Shown: piece by piece, positions 16,476 to 22,432 of the stretch | Layout of the letters: the number at the start of each line of letters is the position of its first letter | Numbering within the stretch: the first letter of the stretch is position 1 | DNA from: MGOM01 sp035455265 | GTDB taxonomy: Bacteria; Chloroflexota; Anaerolineae; Anaerolineales; E44-bin32 | DNA length: 22,432 nucleotides | Assembly (NCBI GenBank): GCA_035455265.1 | Contig: DATIFK010000184.1 | Span: 1 to 22,432, forward strand | Reading direction: 5' to 3' | Translations under genes and position numbers: made by a program | Notes under the pieces: generated by a model | Database searches by the model: none | What the model saw: the letters and a program-made list of their open reading frames with translations, nothing else | What the model was told of the DNA's origin: nothing

Positions 16476-16502
16476 CCTTCTGATTCGCCAAGCGGGGTAC
16501 CG

Positions 16503-16711
16503 CGAGCGCCCTTCGACTGCGCTACCCCTGGCGGGGCTCGCTCCGCTCAGGGCGATAATCAACTTCGCGGCCCGAAGGGTTGATCTGGCAAGAAGGAGGC
16601 CGGGTTCGTCATCTAGCTTCCACGACTAGCGCGACTAGTCGCCCTGAGCGGAGGCCGGAACGGCTATTGGATTTCGGGACTCTTACCACTCCGGCCGAAG
16701 TCGAAGGGCGC
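16503..16711. repeat. 209-bp palindromic repeat, copy A
   Basis: This element is bounded by the 13-base inverted ends GCGCCCTTCGACT (left, from 16506) and its complement (right, ending at 16711). Internally, GCTCAGGGCGA in the left arm is mirrored by TCGCCCTGAGC in the right arm, and a small CCCC/GGGG hairpin lies in the left arm. Copy B at 17108 has exactly the same length and order with scattered substitutions. The element looks like a non-autonomous mobile repeat; it encodes nothing. Confidence 0.85.
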
Positions 16712-16760
16712 AGACAGAATCCAGAAACACGATCGGCAGGGTTTGCACCAGGGGGACCGC

Positions 16761-17075
16761 ATGCCTCGCTTCTTCGTCTACATCCTCAAGTGTGCTGATC
16801 GCAGCTACTATGTGGGCCTGACAACCGACCTAGAGAGCCGCCTGGCGCAACATTAGCAAGGCTACATGGCGGACGGGTACACCTTCTGGCGAAGGCTCGT
16901 CCGTCTTGTCTGGTGGGAATCCTTTCCTACGGAACGGCAAGCCAGGGAAAGAGAGCGCCAGATCAAAGGGTGGAGTCGCTCCAAGAAAGAGGCGCTGATT
17001 TCGGGAGGTGTTGACAAGGTCCATGACGTCCTCGCGGGTTCTCGGAAGAGGAAGAAGGGTCCGCGGGACGGTTGA
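16761..17075 (+). pseudogene. GIY-YIG endonuclease gene interrupted by an amber codon
   Basis: Reading from the ATG at 16761 gives PRFFVYILKCADRSYYVGLT and then DLESRLAQH, the start of a small GIY-YIG nuclease: the VYIL and YYVGLT strands are the GIY and YIG signatures and the Arg in ESRL is the usual catalytic one. A TAG at 16854-16856 stops the frame after 31 residues. The same frame then continues as QGYMADGYTFWRRLVRLVWWE (the ESF glutamate is the expected metal ligand), with ERQAREREIQ-like residues and KGWSR, to the TGA at 17073-17075. Apart from the one stop, the frame is intact at about 104 codons, the normal size for this family, so the lesion is recent or read through. An AGGGGGA ribosome binding site precedes the ATG. 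Two 209-bp direct repeats flank the gene. Confidence 0.85.
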
Positions 17076-17107
17076 GTGCCCAGCCTTGCGGCCCTGGACG
17101 GCTGTCC

Positions 17108-17316
17108 CGAGCGCCCTTCGACTGCGCTCGCCCCTGCGGGGCTCGCTTCGCTCAGGGCGACTATCAACTTCGCGGCCCGAAGGGTGGACCCGTCAAGAAG
17201 GAGTTGGGGTTCGCCATCCAGCTTCCACGACCAGCCCGACCAGTCGCCATGAGCGAAGGCCGGGATGCGTCTTGGGTTGCGGGAGCTACTCAACTCCGGC
17301 CGAAGTCGAAGGGCGC
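17108..17316. repeat. 209-bp palindromic repeat, copy B
   Basis: This is a direct copy of the element at 16503-16711, with the same length and the same ends (GCGCCCTTCGACT and its complement). Its left arm contains a perfect GCCCC-TGC-GGGGC hairpin and, around it, CGCCCT pairing with AGGGCG. It starts 33 bases after the GIY-YIG pseudogene. Confidence 0.85.
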
Positions 17317-17339
17317 TGGTTTCGTCTGAGAGTAGGCAA

Positions 17340-17397
17340 GGGCGCCCTTCGACTGCGCTCGCCCCTGCGGGGCTCGCCTCGCTCAGGGCGACTATCA
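17340..17397. repeat. Left-arm fragment of the 209-bp repeat, copy C
   Basis: This copy matches the first 55-60 bases of copy B almost exactly, including the nested hairpin (CGCCCT ... GCCCCTGCGGGGC ... AGGGCG), and stops at CTATCA. It lies 24 bases after copy B and just before the terminator hairpin of the phosphatase operon. Confidence 0.8.
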
Positions 17398-17414
17398 GGG
17401 ATCCGCGACGAAAG

Positions 17415-17445
17415 AAGAAGCATCCGGCCCTGGCGGATGCTTCTT
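17415..17445 (-). terminator. Rho-independent terminator of the phosphatase operon
   Basis: A perfect 12-bp stem (17415-17426 with 17434-17445) closes a 7-base loop. Read on the minus strand, it lies 46 bases after the stop codon of the PP2C gene and is followed by a short T-rich run (TCTTTC). It would end the leftward operon that starts near 22243. Confidence 0.8.
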
Positions 17446-17490
17446 CCCGTTTCCATTTCGGTTTCGTTACCTTGCCGGATGGCTAGCGGG

Positions 17491-19326
17491 CTATGGGGTT
17501 CCCTGTGTGGCAGGTGGATCCGTAGGCGGCACCGGGGTGTCCGGCGGCGGCGGCGGCGGCGGGGGCTCGTTCGTGGCGGTCGGCGGGACGGGTGTGTTCG
17601 TGGCGGCCGGCGGCCGACCCGGTTGACGTTGCGGTGGGGAAGTTGAAGTGATCACCGGAGGTGCGGCCACGTTGCACAAATGAGCATCGATCTGCCCCGC
17701 CGTCGTTCGTTGGAGCAGGTCCCAGTACGGCGATGCGTCGGCGGCCGAGAACGAGCGCGGCAAGTAGGACTCAAGCCGGTTGGCGTCCAACGTCACCGAT
17801 TGACCGGCCCCAAGGGTTTCCGTCGTGACGCCGAAATCCAGACTCAGGCTACAGACACCCTGGAAGCATAGCGCCGTCAGCGCGTCCGCATCGATGTGCT
17901 CCGCTCCAAGGCATCCGCGCACGCTCAAGACCACCGGCCATCCACCCACCTCGATCTCAGACCCGTTCGGATACGGCCCGCTCTGGACGAAGATGCGGCT
18001 TCCCTCCAGAAGGCGGGCCTCGACGTTCGCGTCCGTGACCGCTTTCAGTTGAATCTGCGTGCCGCTGTCGAGGTGGATGTAGGCGTTGGCGCCAAACCCG
18101 CGATGGTTCACGGCGATGAACCACGCCTCACCGCCGGGCACCAGGATCAGCCGATTGTCGCCGAGCAGAACGCTCAGCAGTTGTCGGGCATCGAAGAGCT
18201 TGCCGATCTCGCCGGGGACGAGGGTCGGAAAGGGCGTGGGCGAAGCCACCGTCGGGGTAGAGGTCCAGGCTTCGGCGGTCCGGGTCCCGAGCAGGGCTTG
18301 GGCCGTGCCGCGCGCCAGGTAGGTGGCAGTCGTGTTCAGCGTGCGCCGGTTGAGGGCGAAGAATCCCGCGAACGCCCCTACGGTGAGGACCAACAGGCCG
18401 ATGAGGGGAATGGCCACGGCGAGAGCCACCAACGCCAGGCGCGTGCGCTGACGGCGCTGCTGCGCGGCCTGCTGTTGGAGGCGGTTGACCGCCCGCGCCG
18501 GATCTTCGGTCTGCAAGACGGCCACCGTGATGTTGTCCACCGGATCGCCGATGGGGATGCGACCGAGCGCCGCGCTGATCACGGCCTGGGCTGCGGCGGG
18601 GCCTTCGACCGTCTGCAGGGTGCGGGCAATCTCCTCCGTGGTGATCAGCGGCTGGCCGGTGGAGGGGGCGTCCTTGATCAGCCCGTCCGAGCATAGAAGG
18701 ATGGAGTCGCCCGCCCGCAGCGGAAATCCGGCGCGACCGAAGGCATTCGCCTCCCCGTAGTCCGTCGTGGTCAGATAGATGCCCTGGTCCACCTGCAGCG
18801 CGGCGTGCTGACCCAGGGCGCGCATGACCTTGTTGGCATCCGGGTTGGACTCGGCCGCCTCAGGCGTGAGCTTACCCAGCCACACCATCACATTGGCGAA
18901 CGTGTGATCGCGGGTGAGCTGCTGCGCGGTCCCGTTGCGGTAAAGGTAGGCGCGGCTGTCGCCGACGTTGGCGATATGCAGGGTCAGTCCGTCTACGACC
19001 AGCGCCAGGACCAAGGTCGAAGCCATAGCCTGATTGCCGCCGAGGCGTTCGGCCTCGGCGAAGATGGCGGCGTTGGCGGCGCGGATGGCGGAGGTGATCA
19101 GCCGGGTGACCTCGGTCTCTGGCCCGGTGCGCAAGTAGCTGAAAACGGTATCGACGGCCAGCTGGGCGGCGCGTTCTCCGTGCTCCTCGCCGCCGACGCC
19201 GTCGCACACCAGGGCCACGTCCAGCCTCAGGCCGGAACGGGTGACCAGGTGGTCGGCGGCGCAGCGGTCCTCGTTGTACTTCCGGCCGCCCGGGTTACTG
19301 TCGCTGCCCAGCAGGATGGTTGCCAT
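17491..19326 (-). CDS. PP2C-type Ser/Thr phosphatase with membrane helix and extracellular tail
   Basis: This 611-residue protein has a cytosolic PP2C domain (about 5-272) with the metal-binding aspartates in NEDR (D20), CDGVGG (D42), LLCSDGL (D214) and DNITVAV (D264), plus ANVGDSRAYLYR. All are intact, so it should be an active Mn/Mg-dependent phosphatase. A basic linker (QQRRQRTR) precedes one membrane helix (about 297-325). The external part (330-560) includes a beta-rich region resembling FecR-type domains (EARLLEGSRIFV ... SVRGCLG), with a few cysteines, and ends in a Pro/Thr-rich tail (about 560-611). It is the last gene of the operon, 65 bases behind the VWA-FHA gene. Removing phosphates from the ligands of the neighbouring FHA proteins is a plausible role. 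The ATG at 19326 has no clear ribosome binding site. Confidence 0.92.
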   Translation of the reverse strand: MATILLGSDSNPGGRKYNEDRCAADHLVTRSGLRLDVALVCDGVGGEEHGERAAQLAVDTVFSYLRTGPETEVTRLITSAIRAANAAIFAEAERLGGNQAMASTLVLALVVDGLTLHIANVGDSRAYLYRNGTAQQLTRDHTFANVMVWLGKLTPEAAESNPDANKVMRALGQHAALQVDQGIYLTTTDYGEANAFGRAGFPLRAGDSILLCSDGLIKDAPSTGQPLITTEEIARTLQTVEGPAAAQAVISAALGRIPIGDPVDNITVAVLQTEDPARAVNRLQQQAAQQRRQRTRLALVALAVAIPLIGLLVLTVGAFAGFFALNRRTLNTTATYLARGTAQALLGTRTAEAWTSTPTVASPTPFPTLVPGEIGKLFDARQLLSVLLGDNRLILVPGGEAWFIAVNHRGFGANAYIHLDSGTQIQLKAVTDANVEARLLEGSRIFVQSGPYPNGSEIEVGGWPVVLSVRGCLGAEHIDADALTALCFQGVCSLSLDFGVTTETLGAGQSVTLDANRLESYLPRSFSAADASPYWDLLQRTTAGQIDAHLCNVAAPPVITSTSPPQRQPGRPPAATNTPVPPTATNEPPPPPPPPDTPVPPTDPPATQGTP

Positions 19327-19391
19327 CTTGGAAGGTCGGCGGTCGTCGGGCGGTGGTTGATATGCCCACGCGCCCGGCCACAGCTTTCTCC

Positions 19392-21362
19392 TCAGCCCAC
19401 GTACTTGGAGAACTGATCGTCGTCGGGTGGCGGTTCGTCCATGATGCGGGTCCGGTCATCGGCGCTGCCACTGTACTTGACCTCGCCGGGCTCGCTCACC
19501 GCGTTGAAGCGCATCTTGACTCCGCGGCGACCCAGGTCCCCCAGGACGATCTCGTCGTTGTCCGCCAGGACCACCGGATCATTGGCCGGCAGGGCCCGCC
19601 CGTTGAGCCTTGTCCCTGCGCTGGACCCATTGTCGGTGAGCTTGAAGGTCGCGCCGTCCTTCTGGATGGTGCAATGCACGCGGCTGACCGAGCTCTCCTC
19701 CTCGGCATAGAAGTGAATGTCTGTGGACTGCGGGTTGCGGCCGATCACGGTCGTGGGTTTGACGACGTTGATCGCCTCTCCGAGCAAGCCCTTCGGGCCT
19801 TCCAACACCGTGAGGGTGGCCAGGACCTGGTCCTTCATGGCTCGGCCGGCTAGGAGCGTGTGCAACGGTTCGGCCGCCATAGGGCGGGCAGCGGGCGCGG
19901 CGCCCTGCGGCGTGCGCCGGCGGAGGGCGAAGAAGCCTCCACCGAGCGTGACCGCCGCCACGCCGACCACGCAGAGCAGGCCCAAGACGACCACCGCACC
20001 GATGGCAACCGGCGAAGTCCGGCCCGGCGGCGACGCGACGTCCACCGACACGGTCGTTTGCGCCGAGGACTCGAGGCCGAGCGAGTCCACGAGCTTCACT
20101 TGCAGCGTCAGTGGGTTGGAGCCGACGGTCGAGAACTGCGAGAGGTCCGCTTCCAACTCCACCTGAGTCGAGCCGGGCGGTGGAGAGACGGTTGCCTGGG
20201 AGTCGCCATTCGCCAGCAGTTCCGCGGAAACGAAGTTGCGCGGGTAGCCGTCGGGGAAGGAGGCGTTGGCCACGACCTTCAGCGTGTTCGGACTGTAGAC
20301 GGGTTTGCCCTCCGCATCCAAGACAGCCTCGCGGCTGATCACAGCGCCCGCATCCGGCTCATCCAGGGTCACGCTCGGCGGCTGAGGGGAAACTTGATAG
20401 TTGCCCACGACCCCCACCGGCGGCACATCGCGATTGTTGGCGGTGATGATGCGTGGATCGGAGGCGGCCAGGACGCTTTGGTAGCTGACCGTGTAGTAAA
20501 GCCGCTGGGTGTTGATTTCCCGATAGGCGTCCTGGGCCAGGGCGCCGGCGGTGGCGCGGTCGAGGGCGGTATACCGGCCGTTCGAGATGTCGGAGAGAAT
20601 CTCGAGCGGGTCTTTGTTGGATTGTCCGAAATCGGTTGAGAACGTATAGATGGAGATGAATTCCGACTTGGCCTGGTTGGCCTGATTCTGCGCCGCCACC
20701 ACGGCGACCGACCTGGCCGGGTCTTCGATGGCGCGCGTGACCAGAAGGATGACGGCGGTCTGGCTGCCCGGGACGGGCACGAGCTTCCCCATCTCGGTGA
20801 TGGCGTCGGCCACGCCCTCCAGACCCTTGGTGTTGTTGGTGCTGCGCCGCACTTCGAACGGGTAGTTGGCCAGCCACGTCGTGAGATCGGCTCCCTGCTG
20901 AGTCGGGCCGAGGCGGGGTTCCGTGCGGTCGGAGTTGATGTTCTCCCTGACCATCACCTCGAGCTGGTCCCTGCCGTTCACGAACACGCCGCTGTCGACG
21001 AGCGCGCTGAACACCTGGCGAATGTTCTGGGTGCCGAACTCCCTGAAGTTGGCCAGCCGGCCGTGATCGATCAGGAAGAGGAAGGTGATCGGACCATCGT
21101 CATGCGGCGTCACCTGGACATTGCCGACCGGCACCTGTTCGCCGTTCTCGTAGACCGTGAGGTTGGTGTTGGTCAGTCCGGAGACGACGCGATTGTTCAA
21201 GTCGAGGGCGCGCAGCTGGAAGGTCACCGTGGGAAACAGGCTGGCGTCGACGTTGGTGATGAAGTAGGTCGTGCCTGCCTGCGCCGAGGCCGGCTCACCC
21301 CTGACGAGCAAGGATGACAGCACGGCCGCCAAGACCAAGACCCGAAGGGATGCGATCTTCAT
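19392..21362 (-). CDS. Secreted VWA-like / Ig-like protein with membrane helix and cytosolic FHA domain
   Basis: This 656-residue protein starts with a signal peptide (about 1-29, ending ASAQA). An outer strand-rich segment is followed by a VWA-like domain from about 90: PITFLFLIDHGRLANF gives D99 but not the usual DxSxS metal site, so metal binding is doubtful. A beta-sandwich Ig-like region follows (about 295-445), then one membrane helix (about 451-475) with the following RRR on the cytosolic side. A C-terminal FHA domain (about 525-622) has IGRNP (540-544), SRVH (560-563) and a distal Asn in TRLNGR. The acidic tail ends in TRIMDEPPPDDD, whose Thr could itself be phosphorylated. The start at 21362 is chosen because it begins the signal peptide and follows GGAG by 7 bases; the longer frame overlaps the previous gene. 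It probably links extracellular assembly to phospho-signals inside. Confidence 0.9.
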   Translation of the reverse strand: MKIASLRVLVLAAVLSSLLVRGEPASAQAGTTYFITNVDASLFPTVTFQLRALDLNNRVVSGLTNTNLTVYENGEQVPVGNVQVTPHDDGPITFLFLIDHGRLANFREFGTQNIRQVFSALVDSGVFVNGRDQLEVMVRENINSDRTEPRLGPTQQGADLTTWLANYPFEVRRSTNNTKGLEGVADAITEMGKLVPVPGSQTAVILLVTRAIEDPARSVAVVAAQNQANQAKSEFISIYTFSTDFGQSNKDPLEILSDISNGRYTALDRATAGALAQDAYREINTQRLYYTVSYQSVLAASDPRIITANNRDVPPVGVVGNYQVSPQPPSVTLDEPDAGAVISREAVLDAEGKPVYSPNTLKVVANASFPDGYPRNFVSAELLANGDSQATVSPPPGSTQVELEADLSQFSTVGSNPLTLQVKLVDSLGLESSAQTTVSVDVASPPGRTSPVAIGAVVVLGLLCVVGVAAVTLGGGFFALRRRTPQGAAPAARPMAAEPLHTLLAGRAMKDQVLATLTVLEGPKGLLGEAINVVKPTTVIGRNPQSTDIHFYAEEESSVSRVHCTIQKDGATFKLTDNGSSAGTRLNGRALPANDPVVLADNDEIVLGDLGRRGVKMRFNAVSEPGEVKYSGSADDRTRIMDEPPPDDDQFSKYVG

Positions 21363-21486
21363 CACGCTGCTCCGATGGTGTCGATTCCCGGATAATGCAG
21401 GACCAGCCGAACGGCCGGCGCCCGCCGCGCGCGGCAGGCGGTCGCCGAGGTTTCCGCTTGGAGGGCCGAGGTCCGGCCCGTGGCGG

Positions 21487-22110
21487 TCAACCGCTGCTGC
21501 GACGTCGGCCGGGCCTGGCGGCCGGTTGCCCACCGGGCGCCGGTTTCTCTTGCTTGAACCCGATCTCGCCGCTCCACGAGCCGCCGCCACCCCCTCCGCC
21601 GCCACCCCCTCCGCCGGCCCCTTCTCCTCCACCGCCCCCGCCTCCGCCGGAGGCGGCCTGCTCAGCTTCGGCCGAGCCGCCACCGCCTCCCGAGCCGCCA
21701 CCGCCTCCCGAACCGCCCTCAGCGGACCCTGCGGAAGCTTCGCCACCGAACCCACCCAACCCGGCGACGGCGACGCCGACCAGGAAACCGCCCCCGGTGA
21801 TGGCTGCCAGCCAGCCGGAGAACAGCTGGATGATATCGCTCTCCAGCGCTTCGACAATCTGATGGATCTGGAGCGTGACACGCGCCCCAAGTTCCAGTGC
21901 CTGTATCAGGCGCTGCATCGCCGGGATCACTTCCGACTGCATTTCGCGAAGGAACGCGGTGGCCCCTTCGCCGATCCAGTCACCGCTTTGAATCCTATCG
22001 ATCACCTTCTTCAAACCGTCGAGGCTGCGCTTGACATTGTCCGCCTCGGCTTGGAAAGACTGGGAGATCTTCGGGAGCTCGTCGTGACCGGCGCGCATGA
22101 GTTGCAGCAT
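21487..22110 (-). CDS. WXG100-domain protein with glycine-rich C-terminal tail
   Basis: This 207-residue protein has a WXG100 hairpin (about 1-100) with the turn SGDWIGEGATAFLREM (W45-I-G47), closely matching the proteins at 4319 and 1654. A hydrophobic Gly-rich segment follows (about 101-122, WLAAITGGGFLVGVAVAG), which could span or contact a membrane. The rest is nearly pure Gly/Ser/Ala (about 123-178) and ends in a basic tail (GRRRSSG). The ATG at 22110 follows AAAGG by 9 bases and is preferred over the TTG at 22119. The gene is first in the operon with the VWA-FHA and PP2C genes, behind the CGGGAW promoter array. It could be a substrate or a structural component; no enzymatic domain is seen. 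Confidence 0.85.
   Translation of the reverse strand: MLQLMRAGHDELPKISQSFQAEADNVKRSLDGLKKVIDRIQSGDWIGEGATAFLREMQSEVIPAMQRLIQALELGARVTLQIHQIVEALESDIIQLFSGWLAAITGGGFLVGVAVAGLGGFGGEASAGSAEGGSGGGGGSGGGGGSAEAEQAASGGGGGGGGEGAGGGGGGGGGGGGSWSGEIGFKQEKPAPGGQPAARPGRRRSSG
21583..21709. repeat. Short tandem repeats encoding the glycine-rich tail
   Basis: Within the WXG gene, a 15-base unit is repeated perfectly twice (21583-21597, 21598-21612) and an 18-base unit perfectly twice (21674-21691, 21692-21709), among further GCC/CCC-rich imperfect copies. All units are multiples of three, so slippage would change the length of the Gly/Ser tail without a frameshift. Confidence 0.75.
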
Positions 22111-22250
22111 GGCAACCAACCTTTCCGCTAGCCTCTGTGCCCAGGAAGCGATCCGGTCGTTGGGCCCGCACCGGCGCGGTTCATTGTATGTTGTGCCGGT
22201 CCCCGGAGGGAGCCTTCCCCTTGGCGGGACGGCCGTCGGCGCCTGTACTC

Positions 22251-22272
22251 ATATAGCACAACTAGGTTCCCG
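22251..22272 (-). promoter_or_regulatory. Putative activator-dependent promoter of the WXG/VWA-FHA/PP2C operon
   Basis: On the minus strand, TGCTATAT (22258-22251) lies 8 bases after a CGGGAA half-site (22272-22267), identical in layout to the promoter at 4133-4157. Transcription would start near 22243, giving a leader of about 130 bases before the ATG at 22110. Confidence 0.6.
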
Positions 22273-22317
22273 TTCGTAAGGGCTGCCGGTTCCCGGCTTG
22301 TCGGGAAATCCTTCCCG
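22267..22317 (-). promoter_or_regulatory. CGGGAW half-site array (operator), second copy
   Basis: Read on the minus strand, the half-sites are forward (22317-22312), reverse (22307-22302), forward (22295-22290) and forward (22272-22267), with spacers of 4, 6 and 17 bases. The first spacer (GGAT) is the same as in the array at 4089, and the central palindrome is again TTCCCG-N6-CGGGAA. It lies just after the stop codon of the FHA gene that enters from the right. Confidence 0.72.
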
Positions 22318-22331
22318 CCCCTGCCGGCCAT

Positions 22332-22432
22332 CTACTGGGTTGCGCCCTTCGCCGACACGATCCGGAATTGGATGTTCAGCTTAGGCCCCAGACTGATGAC
22401 GGCGCCATCTTCCAGGGCAAACGGCTGGCCCT
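22332..22432 (-). CDS. C-terminal end of an FHA-domain protein (partial)
   Basis: Only the last 32 codons are inside the window, ending at a TAG at 22334-22332. The visible residues include GQPFALEDGAVISLGPKL and then NIQFRIVSAKGATQ. The pattern of a polar turn, DGAVISLG and a final strand is the typical end of an FHA domain and parallels the ends of the FHA domains at 15796 and 19392. The upstream part of the protein lies beyond the right edge, so its other domains are unknown. It is on the same strand as the next operon but separated from it by that operon's own promoter array. Confidence 0.75.
   Translation of the reverse strand, partial: GQPFALEDGAVISLGPKLNIQFRIVSAKGATQ

Noticed and set aside
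14680..16491. 603-codon open frame on the minus strand across the end of the ATPase and the ubiquitin-FHA gene
   Set aside because: It is antisense to two well-supported genes and has no domain signal.
16854..16856. Pyrrolysine or other programmed readthrough of the amber codon
   Set aside because: There is no supporting feature such as a conserved downstream stem. A simple point mutation in a repeat-flanked gene is more likely.
16437..17397. CRISPR array
   Set aside because: Repeat units are palindromic, of unequal completeness and separated by a gene and by irregular distances. There are no regular spacers.
21385..21390. Single TTCCCG upstream of the VWA-FHA gene as an operator
   Set aside because: It is one isolated half-site without the partner sites or -10 box, which is expected by chance in GC-rich DNA.
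21363..21890. N-terminal extension of the VWA-FHA protein up to 21890
   Set aside because: It overlaps the WXG gene in another frame and would bury the signal peptide. The ATG at 21362 has a ribosome binding site and begins the signal peptide.

Overview
The window is GC-rich, densely coded DNA carrying a type VII secretion (ESX/Yuk-type) locus from a bacterium that is neither a typical mycobacterium nor a Bacillota. The combination of an EccC-like ATPase, several small WXG100 proteins, a YukD-like ubiquitin fold fused to FHA, a VWA-TM-FHA protein and a PP2C phosphatase with an extracellular tail suggests Chloroflexota. That assignment is an inference from gene content and GC, not a search result.

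Left part, minus strand (138-3713): a NarL-type histidine kinase, its LuxR-type response regulator, a WXG100 protein with a C-terminal HExxH metallopeptidase-like domain, and a small gene overlapping it by ATGA. This reads as one operon ending in a putative secreted effector and its immunity protein. After a roughly 600-base regulatory region, four small WXG100-like genes run on the plus strand (4319-5732). They end at a strong bidirectional hairpin that separates them from a convergent gene for a zinc-ribbon pseudokinase with one C-terminal membrane helix (5848-6978).

Centre, plus strand: a near-consensus sigma-70 promoter at 7007-7034 leads into a giant EccC-type ATPase (7156-15792, 2878 residues). 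It has seven P-loop domains instead of the usual three, made by triplication of a D1-D2 pair plus a terminal D3. A ubiquitin-like-FHA fusion follows after 3 bases. Downstream (16437-17397) is an island of repeats: two 209-bp palindromic elements flank a GIY-YIG endonuclease gene broken by an amber codon.

Right part, minus strand: a WXG100 protein with a glycine-rich tail, a VWA-TM-FHA protein and a PP2C-TM phosphatase form an operon (22110 to 17491) that ends at a terminator hairpin. The 3' end of a further FHA gene enters from the right edge.

Two points stand out. First, the seven-ATPase EccC has alternating hydrolytic and non-hydrolytic Walker B motifs. Second, the same promoter array of four CGGGAW half-sites with nearly fixed spacing precedes both the plus-strand WXG100 operon (4089-4154) and the minus-strand operon (22251-22317). 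It ties the two arms into one regulon, possibly under the adjacent two-component system. No EccB/EccD/EccE, mycosin, EssA or EsaA homologue is visible in the window, so the rest of the machine must lie outside or be replaced by the phospho-signalling proteins seen here.
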